DNA of 64,000 bases from Talpa occidentalis (taxonomy: Eukaryota > Chordata > Mammalia > Eulipotyphla > Talpidae): assembly GCF_014898055.3 (NCBI RefSeq), contig NW_023601433.1, positions 70,911,683-70,975,682 on the forward strand. The letters are read 5' to 3'. The position numbers were made by a program, and so were the translations under genes. A model generated the notes under the pieces. It worked only from the letters and a program-made list of their open reading frames with translations. It had not been told where the DNA came from and ran no database searches. This document shows, one piece after another, positions 1-41,300 of this stretch. Within the stretch, counting starts at the first letter, position 1, and each line of letters starts with the position of its first letter.

Positions 1-29994
<29,994 letters not shown>

Positions 29995-30098
29995 ACAGAG
30001 TAATAAAACCGGTTTCTCCAGAAGGCAGTGAAACTTGGCGAAAGTTAGGGAAATGACAGTGAATCAGAGATGTCGATTGTGATAAAGATCAAAACGGG

Positions 30099-30383
30099 AG
30101 GGCGTTCCTGGTGGCGCAAGGGGTTAAGCACCGCGCTATGAAGCAATCCACAGCCTCTGCAGCGCGAGTTCGATCCCTGACCAGGGAGCTGGCTCACAGG
30201 GCACAGCAGACCTCTCCTGCCTTGCCCACTGCTCCCCTCAGCAGTGTACTTTAGTCAGTCTGCCTGTTCTGCTCCCCACTCTGTCTCTGGTGAGTCCCCC
30301 CACCACCCCCAACCCCGCATCTCTGGCCTGTACCCCAGTTGTTGTATGCATAAATAAATAAATATTTTTTTTAAAAAATAAAA
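30099..30383 (+). mobile_element. tRNA-derived SINE (subfamily B)
   Basis: Head GGCGTTCCTGGTGGCGCAAG, B-box GCGAGTTCGATCCC, (AAAT)n tail. No clear target duplication. Confidence 0.9.
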
Positions 30384-30384
30384 T

Positions 30385-30700
30385 TTTAGCTCCATCTAAA
30401 ATGGATGGCGCTGGAAGGGATCATGCTCAGTGAAATAAGCCAGAAAGAAAAAGAAAAATACCGGATGGTCTCACTCATAGCAGGAATCTAGAAAACTTAA
30501 ATAAGGGACCAGGAAAATGAATAACTATAAGAAAGTGAAAATCAAAATCAACAAAAAACTATGAATCAGAGACACTCTATGGGAGGTGGGGGGTGGGGAG
30601 GGGAGGGATTGGGGTCAAAATAAGGGGGTTGCAATTGTATGGGGAATAGAAAAATAAAATTTAATTAAAAAATAAAATTTTAAAATTTAAAAAGATAAAA
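30385..30700 (+). mobile_element. L1 3' end, 5'-truncated
   Basis: GGATCATGCTCAGTGAAATA, GGATGGTCTCACTCATAG, a G-rich tract (GGGAGGTGGGGGGTGGGGAG) and GCAATTGTATGGGG then A-rich tail: a fairly young L1 3' UTR. Confidence 0.85.
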
Positions 30701-30951
30701 ATTCGTTTCTATCTTGACCAAACAAGTTTAAGCTTAGACAATTAAGGAGTTTAGCTAAGGGCACTGAATATAATAACAGTAAAGTCCTCTGACTTTAATA
30801 TCAGTTTTCTTTTCTAAGAAGCATAACAACTAACACTATCTGTTTAAATATAAGGATTCATATAAAGCCCACTCAAAGAAGTTATCCTTTATATCTTTAA
30901 GGTAATAGAGTTGAATATGCTCCCTTCACATTTAAAAAAAAAAAACAACCT

Positions 30952-31225
30952 AGGACCTCCATGGTGACGCAAGGGGTTAAGTCTCAGCACTATGAAGCTA
31001 TCGCCAGCCACTTCAGAACAAGTTCAATCCCTGCCCAGGGAGCTAACCCACACGGAGCAGCAGACCTCTCCTGTCTTGCCCGCAGCTCGTCTCAACAGTG
31101 TATTTCAGTCAATCTGCCTGTTCTGTTCCCCATTCTGTATCTGCTGAATCCTCATCTCCCCCACACCTCTGGCCTGTACCCCAGTTCTTATATGCATAAG
31201 TAAATAAATCTTTAAAAAATAAAAA
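30952..31225 (+). mobile_element. tRNA-derived SINE (subfamily B)
   Basis: Head AGGACCTCCATGGTGACGCA, body and AAATAAATC tail are recognisable. Target duplication unclear. Confidence 0.9.
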
Positions 31226-31286
31226 TAAATGGGGTTTGTGGAAATACAACACGACACCACAGAGCCATGAGCTCTCAGTATTTTTT

Positions 31287-31555
31287 TTTAAAGATTTATT
31301 TATTCTTATACAAGAGCTGGGGTACAGGCCAGAGGCGCGGGAGGGTGAGAGGATTCACCAGAGACAGAGCTGGTAGCAGAACAGGCAGACTGACTGAAAT
31401 ACACTGCTGAGGGGAGCAGCGGGTGAGACAGGAGAGGTCTGCTGCGCCATGTGGGACTCTCCCTGGCCCGCCAGGAATCAAACAGCACTGCAGAGGCTGC
31501 GGACAGCCTCACAGCGCTGCGCTGAACCCACTGCACCAAGCACCACCGGGGAGGC
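31287..31555 (-). mobile_element. tRNA-derived SINE (intermediate type), reverse
   Basis: Target duplication TCTCAGTATTTTTT at 31273-31286 and 31557-31570. Confidence 0.94.
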
Positions 31556-31836
31556 ATCTCAGTATTTTTTGATACAATTCGAAATAAGAAATAACATTAT
31601 ACAACATGACCCAGTACAGATATGTAGGTAAACATATAAATACTAGGATACGTTTCACAAAACTACTTAATATCATAGTTCCTATTCTATTTCATTTTAT
31701 CATTTTATTTAATGCTACTAAGGAACTTCAAATTGATTTTACAACCCACTATTGACTCATCACCCACAATTTGATAACCATTTTCCCTTCCTTCCATAAA
31801 ATTAAGCAAATATGACTATATCATAAACATGTTTTT

Positions 31837-32112
31837 TTTTAAAGATTTATTTTTATTTATTTATACAAGCACTGGGTACAGTCAGAAGCGCGGGAGGGTG
31901 AGAGAATTCACCAAAGCCAGAGCGGGGAGCAGAGCAGGCAGAAGGACCGAAGTACACTGCTGAGGGGAGCAGCGGGCGGCAGGAGAGGTCTGCGCGCCAC
32001 GTGGGACCCGCCTCCGGTGGCCCAGAAGCAGCCGGGGATCGAACCGGCGCTGCAGAGGCTGGGGGCATCGTCACAACCCAGTGCTCAACCGCTGCGCCAC
32101 CGGGGAGGCCCC
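31837..32112 (-). mobile_element. tRNA-derived SINE (subfamily A), reverse
   Basis: Target duplication ATAAACATGTTTTT at 31823-31836 and 32113-32126. Confidence 0.95.
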
Positions 32113-32164
32113 ATAAACATGTTTTTACCATGAATTTGTATTGAGTATTAAACTAAAAAAAAAA

Positions 32165-32382
32165 GTTTTTTTAATATTTATTTATACATACAAGAGCTGT
32201 GGTGCAGGCCAGAGATGCGGGGGTTGGGAGTGGTGAGAGGATTCACCAGAGACAGAGCAGGGAGCAGAGGTCTGCTGCTCAATATGGGTTAGCTCGCTGG
32301 CCAACAACCGAACTTGTGCTTCAGTAGCTGCCTATTGCTTCATAGTGCTGAGACTTAGCTCTTTGCGCCACCAGGGAAGCCT
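32165..32382 (-). mobile_element. tRNA-derived SINE, internally deleted, reverse
   Basis: Shorter than its relatives: the segment with AATACACTGCTGAGGGGAGC is missing between GGGAGCAGAGG and TCTGCTGCTC. Confidence 0.88.
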
Positions 32383-32548
32383 CAGGTTTGCTTTTTAAAG
32401 AGAGGAAATATTCAGGCAAAAATGTAGATCTTTTATGCACCACAGCAGTTCCTCCACCTACTGCATCAATCACTAGCATGAACTTAGTGTTTATCTGTCA
32501 ATCTCTTGAAAAAATGATTTTACATATTAAGTTCATAGAAACAATTTA

Positions 32549-32808
32549 TTTTTTCAAAAGATTTATTTATTTATGCATACAAGAGCTGGGGTGTAAGCCA
32601 GAGGTGAAGGGGTGAGAGGATTCACCAGAGACAGAGTGGGTAACAGAACAGGGGGATCTACCGAAATACACTGCAGAGGGGAGCAGCAGGAGAGACAGGA
32701 GAGGTCTGCCTCACCATGTGGGTCACATCCCTGGCTTGGGATCAAACTTGCAGGTGCTGATAGCTTCACAGTTCTGGGACTTACGCCTTGTCTCACCAGG
32801 GAGGCCCC
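32549..32808 (-). mobile_element. tRNA-derived SINE (subfamily B), reverse
   Basis: Flanked by AAACAATTT on both sides (about 32539 and 32814), an approximate target duplication. Confidence 0.9.
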
Positions 32809-32844
32809 TGTATAAACAATTTGGTTGTTTTGTGTTTTATAGTA

Positions 32845-33060
32845 CACAAACTGATTTTTTTCATTTAACAGTATTTTCTTCAGATGTATACAATATCATA
32901 TAATTTGTTTTCATTGCTATATTGTATTTAATTATTCAAATTTTCCCATTTTATTATCTGTTCTATATTTGAAGGTATTTTTGGTTGCTTCAAGTTGTTT
33001 GCTAATGCAAACAGCTCACTGATGGATGTCTTTATAACTGTCTCCATTATCCTATGGATG
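32845..33060 (-). mobile_element. Old L1 fragment, reverse
   Basis: TTTAACAGTATTTTCTTCAG, TTATTCAAATTTTCCCATTT and GGTTGCTTCAAGTTGTTTGC resemble antisense L1M text. Confidence 0.5.
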
Positions 33061-33086
33061 TGTTCTTTAAAATAAAAACTAGAAAA

Positions 33087-33352
33087 TGGCCTCCCAGGAA
33101 GCGCAGTGGGTTAAGCGCAGCACTGTGAACCTGTCCACAGCCTCTGCAGCGCTGGTTCGATTTCTGACCAGCAAGGGAGAGTCCCACATGGCCTGGCAGA
33201 CCTCTCCTGTCTCGCCTGCTGCTCCCCTCAGCAGTGTACTTTGGTCCGTCTGCTGTTCTGCTCCCCACTCTGTCTCTGGTGAATCCTTTCACCCTCCTGC
33301 GCCTCTGGCCTGTACCCCAGTTCGTATATAAAATTAAATAAATCTTAAAAAA
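33087..33352 (+). mobile_element. tRNA-derived SINE (intermediate type)
   Basis: Head GGCCTCCCAGGAAGCGCAGT, B-box GGTTCGATTTC, ATTAAATAAATC tail. Target duplication weak (AGAAAA). Confidence 0.9.
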
Positions 33353-33978
33353 AAACAGAAAAGGAAAATGCTTCATTATTGGACATGTGTATTTCTAGTT
33401 TCTCTAAGAATTTATGTGAGATCTGGCAGGCATAAGCGAAGCAGCTCTGGAGGCGTGAAGTAGCTACATGAACTCTAGCTCCTGAGTCTTAAGTCAGGCA
33501 TGAGTTCAGCTCCATAGAGACTTGTACCATTTTCTACTGAAGGTCAACCGTGTCATTGAGTTTAGCAGTAATGAGAGAGAACGCAGGATTCAATTTGTCC
33601 GCACTGGCTCCAGTTTGTCCAGGGATTTCAGTCTGTCTTTCATTTCACACCAGTTCCTGACTATAAGACATGGTGACCTCAGGTAATTTCAGGTTCACCT
33701 CTGGACAGAGAGGCAGTAGCCTTCCATAGTCTCTTCACCAGCTTCCACAATTACATAAAGTCTTTCCCTGTAATGAAACTCTTACAGTGGTGCTGCTTTC
33801 CTGATCAAACTCTGGCTGATACAAAAATAGTCTATGGATTTATAAACAAAGAACTCCTTTGCATAGCTTATATGACTTTCAAGTTGGCCTCAAACAGCCG
33901 GCCTGGGGGTCAACATGGCCACACCCCCTACTCCTTTATGTCATATGACAGTCCCCTTTGCATCTGACCTCTCTGTTA
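33353..33978. other. Intergenic, unassigned
   Basis: Holds TTTCCTGATCAAACTCTGGCTGATACA-type text near 33790-33825 that could be an LTR or DNA-transposon end. I cannot classify it. Confidence 0.4.
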
Positions 33979-34260
33979 TTTTTTTTTTTTTTAGATTTTT
34001 TTTTTTAATTTTATTTATACACGAACTGGAGTACAGGCCAGAGGCACCGGAGGGTGAGAGGATTTACCATAGTTAGAGCCGGAAGTAGAACAGGCAGATG
34101 GACTGAAACATACTGCTGAGGGGGGCAGCAGGAGAGACAGGAGAGGTCTGCCGCGCCATTTGGATTTCTCCCTGGCCAGCTGGGAATCGAACTGGTGCTG
34201 CAGAGACTGCGGACTGCCTCACAGCGCTGCGCTCAACCCACTGTGCCACCAGGAAGGGCC
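33979..34260 (-). mobile_element. tRNA-derived SINE (intermediate type), reverse
   Basis: Ends GTGCCACCAGGAAGGGCC with the body and T-rich tail intact. Target duplication not clear. Confidence 0.9.
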
Positions 34261-34734
34261 ATCTGTTCTTCTTGAATGAAAAAGAGATTGCCCCATTTTC
34301 AATTGCCCCACTTTGCATCCTCCCTGTGTGGCCAGTGTTGTCAGGACACTGTGTGATTTTTCACAGGACGGGTTCCTCAAGGTTGGAAGGTCATAGCCAC
34401 CATCTGAGGAATTCTCAATAATTTATTATTTAAACTGGAAAAAAAAAGTTGGCTTCAATAAGCTTTTAATACAATTCCTAGTTGTATTAAACCTTCCCAC
34501 CCCTCATATCTAGGGTACAATCACATAAACAAATTGCTGCTTATAAACTAGATGCTATTTTGTTTTAGCTTTTATACCTTTCCCAAGAATGGATCTTTCC
34601 AACTTGTAAATACCATCCATTCCAGAAGAACCAGTTCATGTCATTGCTTTGGTGACATCTCCTCATCTGGGTCACATAGATTTACTCACTCTTTTGTTCC
34701 CAAGGCACTTAAATTTTTTAAAAGTAAATTTTAA
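34261..34734. other. Intergenic, unassigned
   Basis: No gene or recognisable repeat. Confidence 0.45.
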
Positions 34735-35180
34735 TTGAAGTATAACATACACAAAGAAAAATAAATCTTAGTAACACAGTTCAATAGAGTTTCACAAAGT
34801 AAACACACTCATGTAGGAAGCATCTAATACAAGAAATAGAACATTACCAATACCCCAAAGTTCCCTTGTCTTAATTCCAGACAACCCTACCTCTAGCTTG
34901 AATTTAAACATAACATGTCAGTTTTGCCTATTTTTTAACTTTGTATGAATGGAATCAGACTTTCGAATCTAGATTGTTTTTCTCAACATAATGTCTGTGA
35001 GATTCATAAATGCTGATTAGTTGCAGTTTGTTTGTTCTCATTATGCTTCAGTGGTCTTAATGTACCTATTATACTGCTGGTGGTCATTGAGTTGTTTCCA
35101 GGTTAGGACTGTTACCAAATAGTGCTATTATGTACAGTTCTGTTCAAGGGTGCACACAGAACTTTTTATATTCTTCAGTT
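34735..35180 (-). mobile_element. Old L1 fragment, reverse
   Basis: TTGAAGTATAACATACACAA, CACAAAGTAAACACACTCAT, AATAGAACATTACCAATACC and GTTGTTTCCAGGTTAGGAC follow an antisense old L1 3' region. Confidence 0.7.
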
Positions 35181-36074
35181 TTAATATTTTTGTATTACAC
35201 TGTAATTATTGTATTACATGACTTTTTACCACAATAAATTGAGCTCTCTGAGGTGTTTTGTAACCTCAGTGTCAATTACATCACATGGAACATATTAGAA
35301 GATAAGGGAAAGAGCATCTAAAGGAATCCTTTCTTGATTTTTTAAATGCTATTCCTTTGTTTCTTAAAACCCCTAACAAAAAATTATTTTTTCTCCCTAT
35401 GGCCATGAGTAAAAATGGGTCTATTCTTAATTAAGATGTCTCTAGAAATAATGATCAACAATGCCTTACTTATATGGTGATGGTTTTGCAATACATACAA
35501 ATATAGAATCATTATTTTGTACACCTGAAATCAATATACATCAATTATGTATCAATTTTTAAAAGTGCTTCATTAGTCACTGTACAGAAAGTACTGAAAG
35601 GCATTAACTAATGTTCCATGAAATATATTCTAGGTAGAATTACAGGTTTCCATAATTGGAGGGCACCTTGCAAACTGATTCAATCTATCGTAATCATCTT
35701 ACTTTCCAGAGTCATTATCACCTCTAAACCTGCCCAAGTATATGAAAGAGATATTTTCCTTTCTCCTATGCTATTTTCCCATAACATCAATTGCAAACAA
35801 GACTTATTCACTATTATCTAAAGATCAACAAACCATACATTTCCTAACTACTTAGCTAAGTAAACAGTTGTCAAAATGAAGTTCCTAGATTAGAAATAGA
35901 CATCCAAACCTTTTATAAGTATTTATGACTGAGTAGATTGGAAATGAAAAGAATATTATAAAAGGGCAAGAAAAGAGGAAGAAAAAAGCTTTAAAAAAGA
36001 ACAAAAATGAGTAGAGAAACAGTATATATGAAATACATAAGATCATCCTGGTGTGAGTAAATTAGAAAAACTGC
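35181..36074. other. Intergenic, with an old L1 3' end at about 35420-35560
   Basis: TATATGGTGATGGTTTTGCA, GTACACCTGAAATCAATATA is L1 3'-end-like (plus). The remainder is unassigned AT-rich DNA. Confidence 0.5.
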
Positions 36075-36180
36075 TAGTCTCTTAATTAATTGAAGTAGAA
36101 CATACACAAAGAAAAAGAAATCTTATGCAGTTCAACAGTTTCCCAAAATGAACACATTCATGTAATTGAAGTGAAACCCG
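36075..36180 (-). mobile_element. Old L1 fragment, reverse
   Basis: TTGAAGTAGAACATACACAA and TGAACACATTCATGTAATTG parallel the fragment at 34.7 kb. Confidence 0.5.
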
Positions 36181-36529
36181 TTTTCCAGGACAACTTAGTT
36201 TCCTGGAAAAAGTCCAAGACTATTTCCTAATCTCTGGGGCCTTGAGTAATGAGTTTCAATTTCCTAATTCGTTAACACCCAACTGTTTTATTTTCCGGTG
36301 TTGTTGTTTGTTTTTAAAGAACGTGTCATAGGCATGACAAATACCAGGCAGTCAGTAAAAGGCAGTCTTTGTCACCTGTACACCTCAGCTTTCAGGTACA
36401 TGACCTTAACATGAATAAGCATCAGGAACAAGAAATTAGACTCCAATTCTCGGATTCAAATCCAATCACACCAAGAAGCCCCGGAGAGACATCACTAAGG
36501 GCTCCTTCTGCTAGAAGCGGATGAGGCAT

Positions 36530-36790
36530 TTTGAACCAGCAGGGCCCGACGCAGCCCCGGAAGGAAAGTCTCTGCCCCGCTGAGAAACCCGACCGGAATG
36601 GGCGGGAGGAAGCGCCGCCGCGGGCGGGAGTGTCCGGAAGCGCCGCCGCGGGAGGGAGTTGTCCGGAAGCGCCGCCGCGGAGGGACTACATTTCCCACAA
36701 GTCCGCGGGGCAGGGCGAGGGGCGGGCGTCGGTGACATTACGGGACAGGCCTTGCCCGGCAATACCAAGGTAAATGCCGGCAGTGCGGCT
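36530..36790 (+). promoter_or_regulatory. GC-rich promoter-like block with three tandem 28-29 bp repeats and a possible exon donor
   Basis: Three copies of GGAAGCGCCGCCGCGG start at 36608, 36636 and 36665. Copies 2 and 3 carry CCGGAAG, the ETS/GABPA core. ACTACATTTCCCACAA (36685-36700) resembles the ZNF143 promoter element. A good splice donor, AATACCAAG/GTAAATG, follows at 36769/36770. Together this looks like a TATA-less promoter with a short noncoding first exon, possibly an upstream ACBD5 5' exon or a separate transcript; no partner exon can be proved. Confidence 0.5.
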
Positions 36791-37439
36791 CCGAGGGAAG
36801 AATAACCTGTAGTCCTCGCCTAGATCTGTACTAGTGACCCCCCTGACCCGTCCCCAACGGACAAAAACGACCTGGAGACTTGGGGATTTCCGGGTCCCAG
36901 GACCCCACCCTCACACTCCGCACCAGTCCCCCCGCGAAGGGTCTGGGGTCGCCCTCCAGGTGCCCGCGGACGCAGGGCGTGGTCAGAAGGTGAAGTCCAG
37001 GGAGCTCCCCTCTAGGTTGATGATCTGGTTTCTCATCCGCTCCTCCCCCAAGCCCGGTCGCTGTTAAATCTGGCTGGCCCAGGGCTAAGCCCGGCTCCCC
37101 AGCCAGGGCTGGATGCTAGGGGTGGTGCAAGGGAAGGTGCTCGCCCTCCTCCGGCCCGGCCAGGTAGTGGGCGACCTCGCTCCCTCCTAAATGTTGCGCG
37201 GAAGTCCTTGGCTCTGGACGGTAAAGCCATCGAAGACCTGCGGGCCTGCATAGCACCTTGATCCAACATCCCTAATCCTGCCATCTCCCTTTGGGGTGGC
37301 GTGAAGATTGCTGCTGGCGAGGCCGAGTGACTTGCCCTAGGTTACAGAATTTAAATGGCAAAACTTCAGGTTAGCACCACACCTGTCCGGAGCTAAAGTC
37401 CGCCGTTGACGACTCCTCACCGTCTCCCCACCCCCACCG
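36791..37439. other. GC-rich spacer between two promoter-like blocks
   Basis: Moderately CpG-rich. A possible MIR core remnant (GTGACTTGCCCTAGGTTACA) lies near 37328. No coding region is supported. Confidence 0.45.
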
Positions 37440-38320
37440 CACCCTAACCCCAGGGCAGGTGCTGGGACCTCAGAATCGTCTCGTCTTTTTTTTCCTTGCC
37501 CAGCGGAACCGACGCACGCTGCTTTGGGCCCAGGCGCAGAATCCAGCCCCAGAATCCAGCCCCGCGCGACCTGCGAGGTCTGCCTGCCCCGTTACCTTGG
37601 CGCGGACACTTTGGTCCAGCCAGTTCAAAAAGCGAGCACGGGGTCTTCCGTGGACCCATCTCCCTTCTCTTGCCCCCCACCCCCCGGCTTCTCCGGCCCT
37701 CCCCGGGGACCGCCGGCCAGCGCGCGTCCTCGCAGTGGCCGGAGGGCTGGTGGGTGGAGTTTGCTGCCAGGCGGTGGCAGTGGCTGCGGCAGCTAGTGGG
37801 TCCTCCGGTGGCTCTGGGGCGGGGCTGCGGGGCGGGCGCCGACTGACCCTCAGACCCCGCGGTGATGGGGGGTGTGGCCGCTCGGCTAGGGTCCTGCGGG
37901 TGGGAGAGCGGCTCGGCGACCACCGGTGGCCGGAGCCCCTCCGCCTTCTGGTAGAGATGCTCTTCCTCACGGTGAGGTTTTTTTCTGTAGTCGCGGGCCG
38001 GCGTCTCGACCTTGGTCACGCCCCGGGGAGGAGGAAGCAGCCGGGCCACCTCGTCTGGGTGGCCTGGATAGGGCAGGGCAGCGGGGACCTGACCATCTGT
38101 GCTCCTGGGCCTCCTCCCTTTGGGCATGTTGATCCGCGGCTGCGCTCCATTTTCCAGTTCCATGCAGGCTCCTGGGAAAGCTGGTGCTGCTGCTGCCTGA
38201 TTCCGGCCGACAGACCTTGGGACCTGGGCGGGCACTGGCGACTGGAGATGGCAGACACAAGATCCGTGCACGAAACCAGGTTTGAGGCGGCGGTGAAGGT
38301 GATCCAGAGTTTGCCGAAAA
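37440..38320 (+). promoter_or_regulatory. ACBD5: ACBD5 CpG island around coding exons 1-2
   Basis: A CpG-dense interval covers the two ACBD5 start codons (37957 and 38248). The start site probably lies upstream of 37957, but no TATA box fixes it. Confidence 0.7.
37957..37971 (+). CDS. ACBD5: ACBD5 coding exon 1 (MLFLT)
   Basis: A five-codon exon ending ACG/GTGAGG, phase 0. It reads MLFLT against MLFLS in the human long isoform as I recall it. The start has G at -3 but C at +4, so it is only a moderate context; a stronger downstream ATG exists at 38248. Confidence 0.85.
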
Positions 38321-41300
38321 ATGGTACGTGCACTTGGGACTCCTCTGAAGAAGTCTCTTGCTGAGGCTTGTCGCCCCAGTTTCTGAATCGTGTCTCCTTT
38401 AACCTTCTTTCTGCTTCTAGTCTTGCTTATTTAACCTACTTATCTTCTGCATTGAAAAGGAATGTAATCGAAGGGGAAGTATCAAATGGGACTCAGTTAC
38501 CTGTGCCCTTTCAAGCCGGAGACACGTATTATCCAAGTCTTAAGTCGTTTGTATTGTTGAAAACAAAAGTGTTGTCACTTAATGACTGCGGATATGGTTA
38601 TGTTAAAAATAAGTCTGAAATGGAGATGCTTGGTGCCGCATAGCATACTCACAGTCTACTTGAGCCTTTGGAAGACTGATATGAATTGAAGAGCTACTTG
38701 AATAGCTATTCATTTGTAAAACAATTTATTTTAATAAGGAAAATATATATTTACTACTTCGGGGGCTCTTCTATTGTGACTAGTGTTCTCTTTATACTCA
38801 TACTGGACCTTCTTTGCAGCTTGGGAGAAAAGGAATTCAGTTTTTGTTCATCTGCATTTAATATGTCATCTCTCACAACTTTAAGATATCTCTCTCACTT
38901 CTGTTTTTAGGGATTTAACTCTTATGTGGCTTGGTACGGTCTTCTTCCTGTTTTACCTGTTAGGGTTTTGCAGAGCTTTTTGAATTTGTGGTTCTATATC
39001 TCTGACCAGTATTTAATGACATTATTCAGGTTTTTTTCTGTAGAGTAGTTTGAAGAGGAGGATTTTTCTTACTTCATATCCTTCTGCAGCCTGAATTGTT
39101 TTTCACAATAAGCATGTACCTTTTTTTTTTTAAATACATCTATTTATGCATACAAGAACTGCGATGCAGGCCAGAGATGCAGAGGGTGAGAGGAGTCACC
39201 AGAGGCAGAGGGGGAACAGGTGGATTGACTGAAATACATTGCTGAGGGGAGCAGTGGGAGAGACAGGAGAGGTCTGCTGTGCCAAGTGGGTGACCTCCCT
39301 GGTCAGGGATGGAATTCTTGCTGCAGTATTTGAGGATTGCCTCATAAGTGCTGATGCCTAACCCCTTGTGCCACCAGGGAGGCCCCATGAACATGTACTT
39401 TTTCAATGAAGTTTTTAAATATTGTCCCATCATGTAAAACTAAGTGAATACAACATCAGCTTATTGCACTAGATTACTATCATGTTCTCTATTTCATTAA
39501 TCACAATTTGTCTAAGTAATGAATTTTCAATCTTATTCAATAAAAATTCATTTAGTGGATTCAAAGGGTTTTTGAAAACAAATAGACACAAAATAGTGTT
39601 CCTTTTTCAATCTTAAGCATTGAATTGGAGGAGGACATATGGGGGATTAAAAGATAAAAGTCAATGAACAAAATGTAAATAAATAATAGGAGAACTTATG
39701 TATTGATTTTTTAAAATATCCAATTAAGGGAGTTTATAGTAAGATATGATTCTAAGAGTTTTATGTAAGTTGTACCTTCATTCTTTTTCCTAAACCACGC
39801 ATCTCTAACTTTAAAGCTAGATTTGATATCTCTAGATTAGTAATCTTTGTTGATATATAACTTATTGTGAATCTGATATAGATGTAAATATAGTTTGGAA
39901 TTACGTAACATTTAAGAAAGTAATGTAAAATCAAAACACCTATACATTTGACACCTGTTCCAGACAATATTCATATACTGTTATCGCCTTTTATTTTAAA
40001 GATTTATTTATTTATGCATACAAGAGCTGGGGTACAGGCCAGAGATGCTGGGGGTGAGAGGATTCACCAGAGCCAGAGTGGGGAATAGAACAGGCAGACT
40101 GACTGAATTATACTGCTGAGGGGAGCAGTGGACAAGGCAGGAAACATCTGTGCCATGTGGGTCAATGCTGCAGTGGTTGTGGATAGCTTCATAGTGCCAC
40201 GATTTAACCCCTTATGCCACCTGGGAGGCCCTATATTGTTATCTCCTAAAACTAAATTCATATTAACTGAAAAAGTATTTTTATAATTAATTATCAAATA
40301 TTTATAATAATACTTTTAAATTATTTGGCCTGCCCTGGGCTATTTTGCAAAGAGTAAGAACTTACAGTTTTTTGTTCATTGTTGCTTTATCTTCATTTGA
40401 GACCTAATGTAATAACGAATCCTGTGGTTTGTATGTTTGGTATGTCCTTGGCCTTTGAAATTAAAGAGCTTTTTTTAAAGTTTTAAAATGAATAGTAGAA
40501 TTTAATACCCAAAAGTACTAAATACATATTTTTAGAATTATCTTCAGAAAAACTACCACATAGATGTGTTTTGCCTCTGTAGGCAATACTTTCACTGCTA
40601 TATGGGTAGACATTGATTTCTAATGAGAAAGAGAAGAGGTTAAAGAAAAAATGCACAAAATGACAAAAAATAGGGCCTTCCTGGTGGCACAGGGGTTAAG
40701 TCTCAGCACTATCAAGCTATTGGCAACCACTGCAGCATGAGTTCACTCCCTAGCCAGGGAGCTAACCCACATGGCATAGCAGACCTCCCCTGTCTCACTA
40801 GTTGCTCCCCTCAGCAATGTATTTCAGTAGCTTTGCCTGTTCTGCACCCCCTCTGGCCTACACCCCAGTGCTTGTATGCATAAATAAATTTTTAAAATCT
40901 TTAAAAAATAAAATATTAAAAAAAAATAACACAGAACAAGTGTTCTGCTTAGATGAAACCACTGTTGCCACTGCTGTTCATGTCTGTGGCAGACATTACC
41001 TCATAAAAATTTATATTCTTGGGCCTCCCTGGTGGCGCAGCGGTTGAGTGCTGGGTTGCGAAGCTGCCCTCAGCCTCTGCTCCCCGGCCACCGGAGGAGG
41101 GTCCCACATGGTGTGCAGACCTCTCCTGCTGCCCGCTGCTCCCCTCAGCAGTGTACTTCGGTCCTTCTGCCTGCTCTGCTCCCCACTCTGGCTCTGGTGA
41201 ATTCTCTCACCCTCCCGCGCTTCTGACTGTACCCAGTGCTTATATAAATAAATAAAAATAAATCTTTAAAAAAAAAACAAACACACACTTAAGAAAAAAA

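Noticed and set aside
37444..38271. 275-codon minus-strand open frame over ACBD5 exons 1-2
   Set aside because: A mirror of GC-rich promoter sequence opposite verified ACBD5 exons, with no similarity to a known protein.
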